From Halorussus gelatinilyticus (GTDB lineage Archaea; Halobacteriota; Halobacteria; Halobacteriales; Haladaptataceae), in NCBI RefSeq assembly GCF_023238445.1, contig NZ_CP096658.1, positions 1,240,001-1,304,000 of the forward strand: a DNA stretch of 64,000 bases, in the 5' to 3' direction. The notes under the pieces are model-generated. The model was not told where the DNA came from, did not search any database, and saw nothing but the letters and a program-made list of their open reading frames with translations. A program made the position numbers and the translations under genes. Below, piece after piece: positions 45,516 through 54,333 of this stretch (the stretch's first letter is position 1; every line of letters begins with the position of its first letter).

Positions 45516-45674
45516 GTGAAAGAAAGATCAGTGCGACGACCGAAGTCAGTGTACGACAGTGCAGACGAAGCGTGGGGCGATATCGTGAGCAAGACGCCGA
45601 AGTTCGAACACGCGAAGCGGACGGCCCGTCGCCTTCCCGACCACTGGTGTTGGCGGGTGCGGTACGACGAGTAA
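45516..45674 (+). CDS. Candidate 52-residue protein, GTG start
   Basis: Begins MKERSVRRPKSVYDSADEAW and ends HWCWRVRYDE. A TGA precedes the GTG in frame, so the frame is closed exactly there. TATA-like GCTTATGTA about 33 bases upstream. Third codon positions are mixed, and it is basic for a halophile protein. Tryptophan-rich end; possibly nucleic-acid binding, inference. No family recognised. Confidence 0.45.
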   Translation: MKERSVRRPKSVYDSADEAWGDIVSKTPKFEHAKRTARRLPDHWCWRVRYDE

Positions 45675-45763
45675 CGCCGACTCTCACGGTTCGATTGGAA
45701 TCGGGCTCCACCGGCTTCCGTCTTTCAATTGAAACTAAATAACGTTCGTGCGTCGATTCGTCC

Positions 45764-46879
45764 ATGAGACGAGGAGTGGCCCACATCGTAACGAAGAGTG
45801 CCCCGTGGGTCCTGGCGTTCGCCGGAACGACGTACGTCGGCCTCGCCGTCGGACTCGCCGTCCTCGTCGTCGTCGGTAACGGAGGCGGTGTGGTTGGCAT
45901 TCTCGACTTCATCATCGTCGGCGGTCCCGGTCTCGTCCTGCTCTACGGCGGGTATCGACTCCCCAGGTCCGACATCGACCCCGACGCCTACTCTCGCGTC
46001 GTCGCGTGGTGTCTCGCCGGTTTCGCGATAATTCTGGGGTTTCTGGGGCTGCTCGACCTCGAACCGCTGAACCCGTTTCGCATCACGGTGTGGTCGGCGA
46101 CGTTCTCGACGGCCATCGGAACCGCGAGCGGGTTCCTCGTCGGCATGTACGACGCGCGAGCGACGACGCAAGCCCGGCAGTTGCAGGAACAGCACAGGCA
46201 GTTACGGGAGCAACGAGAGAAGTTAGAGCGACGGCAACAACAACTCCAGCGACAGAACCGGCGTTTGGACAGTTTTGCGAGTCTCCTCGCCCACGAACTC
46301 CGTAATCCACTAAGCATCGCCCAGATATACCACGAACAGGCAGCAGACGGCGACCCGGACGCCGCCGAAGAGGTCGAGTCGGCGCTCGACCGCATCGAGG
46401 AGATGGTCGAAGTGATACTGTTCATCGCCCGCGGCCAGAGCGAGCAGATCGACCAGGAGGCGGTCGAACTCGGAGCGGTGGCCGAGGAAGTGTGGGACGA
46501 CATCGATAGCTCCCGCACGAGTTTGGTCGTCGAGTCCGACCAGACGTTGCTCTCGGACGCGATTCACCTCCGGCATCTCCTCGAAAACCTCTTCGAGAAC
46601 GCCGTCAAACACGCCGAGGAGGACGTCACGATTCGAGTCGGACGACTCCCCTCGGGGTTCTACGTCGCCGACGACGGGCCGGGCATCCCCGAGGACGAGC
46701 GCGAGGCCGTCTTCGAAGCCGGATACACCACCGACGGCACCGGGTTCGGACTGCTGTTCGTCGCCGAATTGGCCGAGGCCTACGGCTGGGACTACGCGAT
46801 AACTACGGGGACGGACGGCGGCGCGCGCTTCGAGTTCACGAACGTCGCTCTCGGCGACGTAGCCGAGCAGCGGCAGTGA
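45764..46879 (+). CDS. Membrane sensor histidine kinase
   Basis: 371 residues. Four N-terminal hydrophobic segments (about residues 10-38, 42-62, 72-95 and 100-125) form the membrane sensor with almost no outside loops. A Gln/Arg-rich coiled coil follows (QLQEQHRQLREQREKLERRQ). Kinase core: H-box SFASLLAHELRNPLSIAQIY with the phosphorylated His, N-box HLLENLFENAVKHA, G1 VADDGPGIPEDE, and G2 TDGTGFGLLFVAELAEAYG. No receiver or output domain and no response regulator beside it. TATA-like CTAAATAAC 28 bases upstream. Confidence 0.93.
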   Translation: MRRGVAHIVTKSAPWVLAFAGTTYVGLAVGLAVLVVVGNGGGVVGILDFIIVGGPGLVLLYGGYRLPRSDIDPDAYSRVVAWCLAGFAIILGFLGLLDLEPLNPFRITVWSATFSTAIGTASGFLVGMYDARATTQARQLQEQHRQLREQREKLERRQQQLQRQNRRLDSFASLLAHELRNPLSIAQIYHEQAADGDPDAAEEVESALDRIEEMVEVILFIARGQSEQIDQEAVELGAVAEEVWDDIDSSRTSLVVESDQTLLSDAIHLRHLLENLFENAVKHAEEDVTIRVGRLPSGFYVADDGPGIPEDEREAVFEAGYTTDGTGFGLLFVAELAEAYGWDYAITTGTDGGARFEFTNVALGDVAEQRQ

Positions 46880-46928
46880 CGGCGCTCGAAAGCAAAGAAT
46901 GTGGTGAGTCGTGTCGATTCGAGGCAGG

Positions 46929-47075
46929 TCAGTCCTCGGGACCGTACGCCGAGACTTCGTATTCGGAGCAACCGCACTCCGGGCAGTCGTCCCGAACGGG
47001 CCGGATACCGTCGTCGGTTTCCCTGCCGACGCGCGACTCTCCGCAATCTACGCATTCCAACCGATAGACCACCAC
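46929..47075 (-). CDS. Small zinc-ribbon microprotein, 48 residues
   Basis: Starts at GTG 47075 (or 47072). Reads VYRLECVDCGESRVG near the start, then DDCPECGCSEYEVSAYGPED to the end: one zinc ribbon and an acidic tail. A TATA-like GGATTTACT (47099-47107, minus strand) is about 26 bases upstream of the expected start, so it appears leaderless. The longer open frame to 47336 has no halophile character. Such tiny zinc-ribbon proteins are common in haloarchaea. Confidence 0.7.
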   Translation of the reverse strand: MVVYRLECVDCGESRVGRETDDGIRPVRDDCPECGCSEYEVSAYGPED

Positions 47076-47388
47076 GACTCTGGGGACGCACTCCGGCGAG
47101 TAAATCCCCGAGACAGTTGCAACCGTTTCACGCCGGTTCGACCGATTCTCTGCAGATGAACCGTCACCGTCGAGCGGTCGATTTCGCCGGTCGTCGCCCG
47201 CGAGAGACCCGCCGAACCGAACGTCGAGAAGAGACCGGAAGAACGAAGTTCCGAGGTCGGATACCGTGGAAGGCGACACCCGAACCGAATCCCCGTGTTT
47301 TAAATCGATTCGCCGACCCGACAGCCGTCTTCGCATTTAACCCCTTCGTTTCAACTGGAGCGTCCGGCGCGGGCCGGGCACGGACCCG
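47073..47388. other. Intergenic region with one isolated ORB-like element
   Basis: About 310 bases between two minus-strand genes. It holds the promoter of the zinc-ribbon gene, the AT-rich TTTTAAATCGATTCG near 47298-47312, and an ORB-like sequence at 47339-47360. No credible gene seen. Confidence 0.55.
47339..47360 (-). repeat. Orphan ORB-like element
   Basis: Minus strand reads CTCCAGTTGAAACGAAGGGGTT, the same core as the origin elements, about 9 kb left of the origin. Confidence 0.6.
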
Positions 47389-47769
47389 TCAGTTCGAGTT
47401 GACGTTCGACTCGTCGTCGGTCACGTTCGCGTCGAGTTCGCCGACGGCGCGCTCGTCGTTGTACTCTTCGGGACCGGCCGCTTCGCCGGTTATCTCGTCG
47501 TAGATCGCCTCGCGGGCCTCGTCGGCGGACTCGAATCGCTCGTCCACGAGTCGGTCGAAGACGCTCCCCAGCGACTCCGTCTCGTTCTGGAGGTCGAGCG
47601 GCTGGTCGCCGTACTCGGTCGCCAACTCCTCGCTGGTCGCGGGGTACTTGTGTTCGCCGAGCATCCGCCCGGCCTCGCCGAGTATGTCCTCGACGCTCTC
47701 GGTTCGCTCGTGTTGGCGCTCGCGGGCGTGCTGTTGCTCGTCTCCGGCGTCCGGGTCGTAGTCGGCCAT
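47389..47769 (-). CDS. Conserved haloarchaeal protein (DUF5789-like)
   Basis: 126 residues, acidic, soluble. Core: ESVEDILGEAGRMLGEHKYPATSEELATEYGDQPLDLQNETESLGSVFDRL; this phrase is characteristic of a widespread haloarchaeal family (DUF5789 from memory). The C-terminus is a short acidic tail. No catalytic motif. It lies downstream of Cgi121 on the same strand with a 70-base gap, so cotranscription is possible. Confidence 0.8.
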   Translation of the reverse strand: MADYDPDAGDEQQHARERQHERTESVEDILGEAGRMLGEHKYPATSEELATEYGDQPLDLQNETESLGSVFDRLVDERFESADEAREAIYDEITGEAAGPEEYNDERAVGELDANVTDDESNVNSN

Positions 47770-47839
47770 GTCTTCCGATACGGTCGTGAAATCCGTAACC
47801 CTGCTGGCTGATTGCTTCGCTTCGTCGCGCGGGAGGCCA

Positions 47840-48379
47840 TCACTTCTCGACGTCCAGCAGTGCTACCCGCTCGCGGACGAGGTCCGCGAGCGTCGCGTCG
47901 GTGGCGGCGAGTTCGGTCTCGCTCACGTCGAAGAAGTCCCGGACCGCCTCGGCGTCGATTCGGTCGGCTGCGAGCGGGTCGTCGTCTGCGCCTGCGTCCG
48001 CGGAGGCGGACGCAGGCACAAGCAGGTCTCCGACCGCTTCGGCCGCGGCTCGCTCGGTCTCGTCGTCACCGTCGGGCGAGTGGACCACGACCACCGCGTC
48101 GGTCTCGCCCACGCCGACGCCCATCCGGAGCGCGCGGTCGATCTGCCTGCGGCCCGCGGCGTAGAGCAGGATTTCGACCGCGCGCTCGCGGGCGACGTTC
48201 TCGCCGCGCTCGAAGGCGCGGTCGGCGCGTTCGACCGCCGTCCGGAGGTGGTCCTCGCCGAGAACGTAGTCGGCGTCGAAGGCCTGAATCGCACAGTCGA
48301 ACTCGTCGCCGATGTGCCCGATATCCCCGAGGAAGGCGTCGAGGTCCTCGATGTCGGCGCTGCCCTCGACCAGTTTCAT
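47840..48379 (-). CDS. cgi121: KEOPS complex subunit Cgi121
   Basis: 179 residues from the ATG at 48379; the upstream in-frame part is Arg-rich and not part of the family. Core: LVEGSADIEDLDAFLGDIGHIG, CAIQAFDADYVLGEDHLRTAVE, EILLYAAGRRQIDRALRMGVGVGETDAVVVV. Cgi121 binds Bud32 and the tRNA 3' end in the complex that makes threonylcarbamoyl-A37 on tRNA. An acidic insertion (DAGADDDPLAADR) precedes the final helix. It follows hel308 closely on the same strand. Confidence 0.9.
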   Translation of the reverse strand: MKLVEGSADIEDLDAFLGDIGHIGDEFDCAIQAFDADYVLGEDHLRTAVERADRAFERGENVARERAVEILLYAAGRRQIDRALRMGVGVGETDAVVVVHSPDGDDETERAAAEAVGDLLVPASASADAGADDDPLAADRIDAEAVRDFFDVSETELAATDATLADLVRERVALLDVEK

Positions 48380-48437
48380 CGGTTCGGACCTCCGCGTCGG
48401 TCGGCGGCGCTTCCGCGCCCGTCTCGTTCCCGCCGCA

Positions 48438-50693
48438 TCATTTGAAGTCACCGAGGCTCTGCTGGCCGTCGTCTCCGGATTCCGTCCCGGTCGCCGTCGC
48501 GTCCGCGACGCTCACCTCGCCGTCGGCCTCGACGCCCTCCATGTCGGGGTCCTTCCGGCCGACGTTTTCGAGGATGGTCTCGGCGGTCTTGCGGCGGCCG
48601 CGGAGCGCGCCGAGGACGACCGACTTGTCGGCCTCCCGGAGGTCCGACCGGTTCTCGATGCCCGCGTCGTAGAGTCGCCGGGCGCGCTTGCGGCCGACGT
48701 TCCGGACGCCGGCGAGGTCGAGCAGTTCCTCGGCGACGCCGTACTCGACGCGCTTTTTCGCCTCGCGGACGGCCGGGCCGGAGTCGAGACCCAGTTCGCC
48801 CGCGAGTCGCTCCGCGGCGTTGAGCAACCACTCGGCGGTCTCGACCTTGCCGCGGATGTCGCCGGGTCCGACGCCGTACTCCTCGGCCATGTCGTCCTCG
48901 TCCCTCTCGGAGGCCCAGTCTTCGAGGAGTCGGGCGGTCTTGAGCGCCGAGAGCCAGTCCTCGAAGGCGTTGTCCTCGAACTCCGAGGGCATCGACCCGA
49001 GGAACTCCGACTCCCGCTCGTAGGCGAGTTCGGTCAACTCCTCGCGGTCGCCCGACCGCAGGTAGAGTTCGTACATGTCGGGGGTCCGTGAGACGAGGTG
49101 GTACAGCCCCATCGCGGTCGGTCGGTCGTCGGCCGACCGAAGCCCGTCGATTATCTCGGCCGCGCTCATGGGGTCGATGTAGAGTTGCGAGACGCGGTGG
49201 CCGAGTCCGGTCGCGCGCAGGTTGCCCTCGTCGCGTTCGAGGAACTCGTTGCGTTCGAGGTATTCGAGGACGTTCTGGGTGACGGTTTCGAGCCGACCGG
49301 TCTCGTCGGTTTGGGTCGCGTAGAGGGTGCGTTCGAGGAACGAGACGAGTTCGTCCTCCGAGTCGGCGAACCCCGAGGCGACGGTTGCGAGGATGTGGGT
49401 CCGGAGCGCGGGTTCGGCCGCGAGCTTCGACCGGACGGGTTCGGGGTCGGCCCAGACGTAGCGGTCGAACAGCTCGTCCAGTTCGTCGTGGCTGTTGGCG
49501 ATGAGGACCGCCTCGCCGTAGGGGTCGAGTCCGGGCCGGCCTGCCCGACCGAACATCTGGTGTACCTCCAGCACGTCGAGCGGTTTCATCCCGCCCACGT
49601 CGCCGTCGTAGCGTCGCCAGTCGCGGACGATGACCCTGCGCGAGGGCGTGTTGACCCCCGCGGCGAGCGTCGGCGTCGCTGAGATGACCTTCACGAGTCG
49701 GTCCCGGAAGGCGTCCTCGACGAGTTCGCGGCTCTCGCTGGAGAGACCGGCGTGGTGGAACGCCGACCCCTTCTCGACGGCGTCGGCCAAATCGTCGCTG
49801 GTCTGGGTGTCGCTGGCGTCTCGAATCCGGTCGGCGATGTCCCGGAGTTCGGTTTGCTCTTCCGGGGTGAGGTAGTCGCGGGTCACGTCGCCGAGGCGTC
49901 GCGCGGCCGCCTCGGCGTTCCGTCGGGAGTTGACGAACACGAGCGACGAGCCGTCGTCGGTCAGGGTGTCCTCGACCAGCGCGGCGGTGGCCTTCTCGTT
50001 GCCTCGGGAAATCTGTTTCTTCGACCCGTCGTCCAAGTGGAGGGCCTGGCCGTAGAGGACGCCCTTCTGGAGGTCGATGGGTCGCCACGTCGAGTCCACG
50101 AGCGTCGCGTCGAGCCACTCCGCGATTTCGTCGGCGTTGCCGACCGTCGCGGAGAGCGCGACCGTCTGGAGGTCGTGGTTTATCTTCCGGAGTTTGGCGA
50201 GGGTGACTTCGAGGGTGGGACCGCGGTTCTTCGAGTCCACGAGGTGAACCTCGTCGGCGACCACGCAGGTCAGGTCGTCCACCCACTGCGCGCCGTTCCG
50301 AACGAGCGAGTCCACCTTCTCGCTGGTGGCGACGATGATGTCCTTCTGGGCGAGCCAGTCGCCGTCGCTGTCGTAGTTGCCCGTCGAGACGCCCACGTCC
50401 ACGCCGTACTGCTCGAACTCCTCGAACTCGGCCTTCTTCTCGCTGGCCAGCGCGCGGAGCGGGACGATGTAGAGCGCCTTGCCGCCGCGGGCGACGCTCG
50501 TGAGCATCGCCAGCTCGGCGACGAGCGTCTTCCCGCTGGCGGTCGGCACGCTGGCGACCACGCTCTCGCCCTCGGCGACGCCGGCCTCGACGGCCTCGCC
50601 TTGGGGCGGGTACAGTTCTTCGATGCCCTGCTCGCGGAAGTGCTCGGGGACCCCTTCGGGGAGGTCGGGGATGTCTCCGATTTCGACGGTCAC
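48438..50693 (-). CDS. hel308: Hel308-type ATP-dependent DNA helicase
   Basis: 751 residues from the GTG at 50693. Motifs: Q-region [19 protein letters not shown], Walker [32 protein letters not shown] box [11 protein letters not shown] motif [10 protein letters not shown], motif [17 protein letters not shown], then winged-helix and ratchet domains and an HhH ([16 protein letters not shown]). The C-terminus QQSLGDFK is a PCNA-binding peptide (48444-48464). It unwinds lagging strands at blocked forks. The start is supported by GGAGGTG just before the GTG and a TATA-like GTTTAAAC (~50752). The open frame runs further up to 50849 but is Arg-rich. Confidence 0.95.
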   Translation of the reverse strand: MTVEIGDIPDLPEGVPEHFREQGIEELYPPQGEAVEAGVAEGESVVASVPTASGKTLVAELAMLTSVARGGKALYIVPLRALASEKKAEFEEFEQYGVDVGVSTGNYDSDGDWLAQKDIIVATSEKVDSLVRNGAQWVDDLTCVVADEVHLVDSKNRGPTLEVTLAKLRKINHDLQTVALSATVGNADEIAEWLDATLVDSTWRPIDLQKGVLYGQALHLDDGSKKQISRGNEKATAALVEDTLTDDGSSLVFVNSRRNAEAAARRLGDVTRDYLTPEEQTELRDIADRIRDASDTQTSDDLADAVEKGSAFHHAGLSSESRELVEDAFRDRLVKVISATPTLAAGVNTPSRRVIVRDWRRYDGDVGGMKPLDVLEVHQMFGRAGRPGLDPYGEAVLIANSHDELDELFDRYVWADPEPVRSKLAAEPALRTHILATVASGFADSEDELVSFLERTLYATQTDETGRLETVTQNVLEYLERNEFLERDEGNLRATGLGHRVSQLYIDPMSAAEIIDGLRSADDRPTAMGLYHLVSRTPDMYELYLRSGDREELTELAYERESEFLGSMPSEFEDNAFEDWLSALKTARLLEDWASERDEDDMAEEYGVGPGDIRGKVETAEWLLNAAERLAGELGLDSGPAVREAKKRVEYGVAEELLDLAGVRNVGRKRARRLYDAGIENRSDLREADKSVVLGALRGRRKTAETILENVGRKDPDMEGVEADGEVSVADATATGTESGDDGQQSLGDFK

Positions 50694-50889
50694 GCCGCCC
50701 ACCTCCGCAGGGAGACGAAAGTAGCCATTACTCCGTCTTGGCGCGTCTTCTGGTTTAAACTGTCGGGTCGGGCGGGGCGGTCGGTGGCGGTTTCTCGGAG
50801 ACGAACGCTCGCTTCGGTGGCGCGTCCTCGACCGGTCGGTATCTCCCAACTCCGGCAGGGATTAGGCGGTCCCCGTCCAACCCGGAGCC

Positions 50890-51132
50890 ATGAGAGTCGA
50901 GTTCGACCGCGACACTTGCACGGGGATGTTCCAGTGTACCGCCGAGTGGGACGCCTTCGAGGAGAACCGCGAGGACGGGAAGGCCGACCTCCGGGACGCC
51001 GCCGAGGAGGACGAAGACGTGTTCGTCCGCGAAGTCCCGGAAGACGCCGAGTTCGACGCCAAGATGGCCGCGCGCGTCTGCCCCGTGGACGCGATTCGCG
51101 TCTACGACGACGACGGCGAGCAGATCGTGTGA
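50890..51132 (+). CDS. Small single-cluster ferredoxin
   Basis: 80 residues. RDTCTGMFQCTAEWDAF and, near the end, ARVCPVDAIRVYDDDGEQIV. Three cysteines (CX5C ... CP) suggest a [3Fe-4S] or incomplete [4Fe-4S] cluster, as in small haloarchaeal ferredoxins. The central part is a very acidic insertion. Electron carrier with unknown partner. A TATA-like GGATTAGGC about 30 bases before the ATG shares the intergenic region with the divergent hel308 promoter. Confidence 0.88.
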   Translation: MRVEFDRDTCTGMFQCTAEWDAFEENREDGKADLRDAAEEDEDVFVREVPEDAEFDAKMAARVCPVDAIRVYDDDGEQIV

Positions 51133-51331
51133 GCGGCGTCGGAAGCGCTGGACTCCGCCGCGCTCGCGTCGGGTTCTCGGACGGATTACGTTCTCAAATA
51201 TGGATATTTTCCGACGTATAGACGCCTCCAGACGAAATAGAGGGGTAACTACGGAACAGTAGCATCAAGCAGATAATTTCGGCGGAAAAACGAGTCGGCT
51301 CGCTTCGCAATCGCCACTCGCTCGATGGTCC

Positions 51332-51439
51332 TCACTCGGTCGTCGGCCCCTCGGCGGTCTCCTCGTCGTCGTCGCCGTCGGGGTAAAGCTGTTCCTCCCA
51401 GCCGTGTGCGTCGCCGCGCACGTCCCAGTGGTCACCCAT
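51332..51439 (-). CDS. Candidate acidic microprotein, 35 residues
   Basis: ATG at 51439. Begins MGDHWDVRGDAHGWEEQLYP and ends in an acidic tail EETAEGPTTE. Codons end in C/G like the real genes, and the composition is typical of halophiles. No domain is recognised and no clear promoter is seen. The rest of the gap 51133-51331 holds only AT-rich sequence near 51190-51290. Confidence 0.45.
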   Translation of the reverse strand: MGDHWDVRGDAHGWEEQLYPDGDDDEETAEGPTTE

Positions 51440-51571
51440 GACTACTCGTTCTAGGGCTAGCTACGGAGGGTCAAAATCGTTACGGGAAACGCGATTTTCG
51501 TGTGCTAGAGCGACTCACACCGCCGTTCGTCGGCCGAGACGTACCGCCGATTCGATAGGTCTCGGCCGTCC

Positions 51572-51708
51572 GCATCGCCGACCTGTGTCTCCGTCCGCGT
51601 CCTCGGCCGCATCTCCACCCGTGCCTCCGCCAGCATTTCTCACCTGTGCCTTCGTCAGCATTCCTCACTCACGCCTCTGCCAGCATCTCTCACCTGCGTT
51701 TCCTGCTT
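51572..51708. repeat. Degenerate ~25-bp tandem repeats, five units
   Basis: Units begin GCATCGCC (51572), GCATCTCC (51609), GCATTTCT (51633), GCATTCCT (51658) and GCATCTCT (51683), each with CACCTGTG- or CACGCCTC-like middles and ending near GYCA. No open frame of note runs through them. Origin unknown; not a CRISPR (no constant repeat plus variable spacer). Confidence 0.55.
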
Positions 51709-51721
51709 GCGTCGTCCGTTT

Positions 51722-52522
51722 TCACTCGAAGGTCTTCTCGGCCCACTTGACCGCGTACTCCGCGCCGTGGTCTCGGTACGCCGTCGTGTCGAGCGCCGCG
51801 AACGGGGCGGGGAGTTCGAGACCGTGCTTCACCGCCGCGCAGGCGAACTCCGCGGCGTCCGCGAAGTCGGTCTCGTCGCGGGCCATCGAGGAGGGGAGCG
51901 TTTCGAGTCGAGGTTCGATGCGCTCGCCCGCGTCCTGCCACGCCGCGAAGAGTCGCGGGTGGTCGTCCCCGGACGCGCCGCCCGCCTCCGACTGCCCGCC
52001 CCACGACGCGAAGACCTCGCGGGTGTGGAGTCCGAGGTAGGCGTCGTACAGCGCCGCCGCGATCTGATAGACGCTTCCCGAGTCGAAGGGGAGCGCGGCG
52101 TCGAGTTCGACGTAGCCGTCCTCGAAGAACCCGAGGAAGTGTTCGGGGAGACCGGTGCCGATTTCGACGAGCGCCTCCGCGACGAGGAAGTCCACGAACT
52201 CGTCGGGCGACCCCTGCACGCGGGGCTTGACGAACGCGACCGGCGGGTCGGTCTGGCGCGTCCACGCGACGCTCCCGTCGCCGGGCATCCCGACCGTGAA
52301 GTCCGACGAGGCGAAGCGGGCGAGGAGTTCGGGCGCGTCCTCGGGAAGCCACTCGGCGGGGTACGCGATGGGGTCCAGCGCGTCCACGAGCAGGCCGAGG
52401 TCCTCGGCGCGCGCGGGGTCGAGCGTCTCGAAGTCCGACCCCGAGTCGAGGACCAGCGCGTCTGGCGCGTGGGCTTCGCGGACCGCCGCGACCTCGCCGG
52501 AGAGCGACCGTTCTTCGAACAT
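51722..52522 (-). CDS. Conserved haloarchaeal protein (DUF7089-like)
   Basis: 266 residues, acidic, soluble. Begins MFEERSLSGEVAAVREAHAPDAL, then LDPIAYPAEWLPEDAPELLARFASSDFTVGMPGDGSVAW, FVKPRVQGSPDEFVDFLVAEALVE, and a mainly helical C-terminal half (YQIAAALYDAYLGLHTREVFASWG). No catalytic motif recognised. Its ATG overlaps the stop of a 30-residue membrane peptide (TGATG at 52520-52524), fixing the start. I recall this as a haloarchaeal family of unknown function. Confidence 0.78.
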   Translation of the reverse strand: MFEERSLSGEVAAVREAHAPDALVLDSGSDFETLDPARAEDLGLLVDALDPIAYPAEWLPEDAPELLARFASSDFTVGMPGDGSVAWTRQTDPPVAFVKPRVQGSPDEFVDFLVAEALVEIGTGLPEHFLGFFEDGYVELDAALPFDSGSVYQIAAALYDAYLGLHTREVFASWGGQSEAGGASGDDHPRLFAAWQDAGERIEPRLETLPSSMARDETDFADAAEFACAAVKHGLELPAPFAALDTTAYRDHGAEYAVKWAEKTFE

Positions 52523-52614
52523 CACGCCGCGAGCCAGAGGTTCGCCAACACTGCGACGGACAGTATCGCCACGATGCCGATGGTTCCGACCGTAATCTTG
52601 GTTGCCGTGCTCAT
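52522..52614 (-). CDS. 30-residue single-span membrane peptide coupled to the DUF7089-like gene
   Basis: Starts MSTATKITVGT and continues with one hydrophobic span (IGIVAILSVAVLANLWLAA) to the end. TATA-like GTTTTAAACG (~52637-52646, minus strand) lies about 25 bases before the ATG: leaderless. The stop overlaps the next start (TGATG). The clean promoter and coupling make it a likely real microprotein. Confidence 0.7.
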   Translation of the reverse strand: MSTATKITVGTIGIVAILSVAVLANLWLAA

Positions 52615-52664
52615 GGTGGTGGCTTCGAGCGCGAGCGTTTAAAACTATCAGGAATCGAGTCGCG

Positions 52665-54143
52665 TCAGTCCGCGCCGGACCCCGCCCCGACGTCAGACTC
52701 GCGGGCGACGCGCTTCCACTCGCCGGTCCAGAACCGGAAGACGTTGACGCCCGCGCGGAGGTACATGTCTCCGAGAATGGAGACGTACACCGCCAGCAGG
52801 CCGAAGCCCATCCCCGGCGCGAACTGCCACCCCGCGACCTCGAAGAGGACGACACCGGGCGCGACCGCGAGGAAGGCGACGGGGAGCTTGAAGAAGTACG
52901 TCCCGACGAACGCGCCGTAGAAGGGCCAGCGCGTGTCGCCGGCCCCTCGCAAGCCGCCGCGCATGGTCCGGGAGACGCTGAACGCCGCGACGCCGAGACC
53001 GAACACGCGGACGAAGGTGACGGTTAAATCGACGTGTTCGGTGCCGAACGCGACCGCGACGGGTCGGGCCGCCGCGAACAGCACCGCGCCGATGAGCAGT
53101 TGCGTGACCAGCGCGATGCGGAGCGTCTGCCAGCCGTACGCCGTGGCCTCGTCGTCGTCGCCCGCACCGATGGACTGGCCGACCAACGTGGAGGAAGCCG
53201 TCGAGTACCCCCACGCGGGCATCAGCGCCAGCAGCATCACCCGGCGGCCGATGGCGTAGGCCGCGACGACGGGCGTGCCCAGCGTCGTGAGGACCAGCAG
53301 GAAGGGGAACCGACCGAGCGTCCGCGAGAGTCGCGTTCCGGCGAGCGGCAGCCCGACCCGGACGATTTCCCCTGCAATCGACCAATCCCACTGCTTGCCG
53401 CCGAGCGGGAGGCGGACCGAGTACCGGCCCGAGAGGAGCGCGCCCGTGAAGATGGTCGCCGCGAGGACGTTGGCGACGGCGGTACCCCACGCCGCGCCCG
53501 CGACGCCCAACTCGGGGAACGGACCCCAGCCGAAGATGAGGACCGCGTTGAGGAAGATGTTGGTCGGGAGCGTGAGCAGGCGGACGTACATCGGCGTCCG
53601 GGTGTCGCCGACCCCGGCCAGCGCGCGGGCGGCTATCATGCTCCAGAACCGGAACGACACCGAGAGCATGATGATCTTGAGGTAGATGGCCCCGAGTCGG
53701 ATGGTGTCGGAGTCGTCTGTCAGCACGTCTATCATCGGTTCGGCGTAGAGCCACGTCGCCGCGGTGATGGGCACCGCGAGGGCGAGCGCGAGCCAGAGCG
53801 ACTGCTTGATGGCGAAGTTGGCCTTCTCGTGTTCGTCTGCGCCCTCGAACCGCGAAACGACGCTGATGGTCCCGCTGGTCAGCGCCAGCGAGAGACCGAA
53901 GGGAATGAAGAAGTACTGGAAGCCGAGTTCGAGCGCGGCGACCGCCTCCGCGCCGAGCGCCCGCCCGACCATGAAGAAGTCCGCGACCCGGAGCAGAGTC
54001 CGCATGCCCCCCGTGACCATCACGGGAACCGCGAGGTCGAACGCCTCCTCGCCCTTCTCGCGGTCGAGCAGGCCGAGGCGAGCCAGCGCGGCCGGAAAGA
54101 GGAACGCGACGCGCTGGACTCGGCGCTTGGCGTCGTCCAACAT
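52665..54143 (-). CDS. MATE-family multidrug/cation antiporter
   Basis: 492 residues with about twelve hydrophobic segments in two halves. N-half: FDLAVPVMVTGGMRTLLRVADFFMVGRALGAEAVAALELG, ending with RALAGVGDTRTPMYV. C-half: LPLAGTRLSRTLGRFPFLLVL, STASSTLVGQSIGAGDDDEA and MRGGLRGAGDTRWPFYG. Exports organic cations or drugs using Na+ or H+. An acidic cytoplasmic start precedes the first helix. TATA-like GTTTAGTTCG upstream of the ATG. No regulator beside it. Confidence 0.93.
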   Translation of the reverse strand: MLDDAKRRVQRVAFLFPAALARLGLLDREKGEEAFDLAVPVMVTGGMRTLLRVADFFMVGRALGAEAVAALELGFQYFFIPFGLSLALTSGTISVVSRFEGADEHEKANFAIKQSLWLALALAVPITAATWLYAEPMIDVLTDDSDTIRLGAIYLKIIMLSVSFRFWSMIAARALAGVGDTRTPMYVRLLTLPTNIFLNAVLIFGWGPFPELGVAGAAWGTAVANVLAATIFTGALLSGRYSVRLPLGGKQWDWSIAGEIVRVGLPLAGTRLSRTLGRFPFLLVLTTLGTPVVAAYAIGRRVMLLALMPAWGYSTASSTLVGQSIGAGDDDEATAYGWQTLRIALVTQLLIGAVLFAAARPVAVAFGTEHVDLTVTFVRVFGLGVAAFSVSRTMRGGLRGAGDTRWPFYGAFVGTYFFKLPVAFLAVAPGVVLFEVAGWQFAPGMGFGLLAVYVSILGDMYLRAGVNVFRFWTGEWKRVARESDVGAGSGAD

Positions 54144-54241
54144 CAGATACCGGACTTTGCGGAGCGCGAACTAAACAGTTTTGCGAAGCCGTCGGCCTTG
54201 CTGGAAGAACGAGACGGTGACAGAAGCGGCGTCCCTACGTC

Positions 54242-54333
54242 GTCAGTGCTCCGGCGCGACTCGGTTCGTCAGCGCCCCGGTTCGACTCGGTTCGTCAGTG
54301 CGACCCCATTCGACCCGATTCGTCAGCGTTCCG
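54242..54333. repeat. Tandem repeats of ~26-28 bp at the 3' end of oapC
   Basis: Units start at 54242, 54268, 54294 and 54322 with GTCAGYG, and each full unit ends CGACTCGGTTC or CGACCCGATTC. On the minus strand each unit begins with a TGA-CGAAYC block equal to the oapC stop region, so the repeats are successive copies of the gene's end. Confidence 0.65.

Noticed and set aside
45361-45915. 184-codon minus-strand frame after tRNA-Gln
   Set aside because: Arg/Ser/Thr-rich composition and overlap with the histidine kinase start and promoter.
51572-54333. Tandem repeats considered as CRISPR arrays
   Set aside because: Units are degenerate and contiguous, without constant repeats separated by unique spacers; no cas genes.
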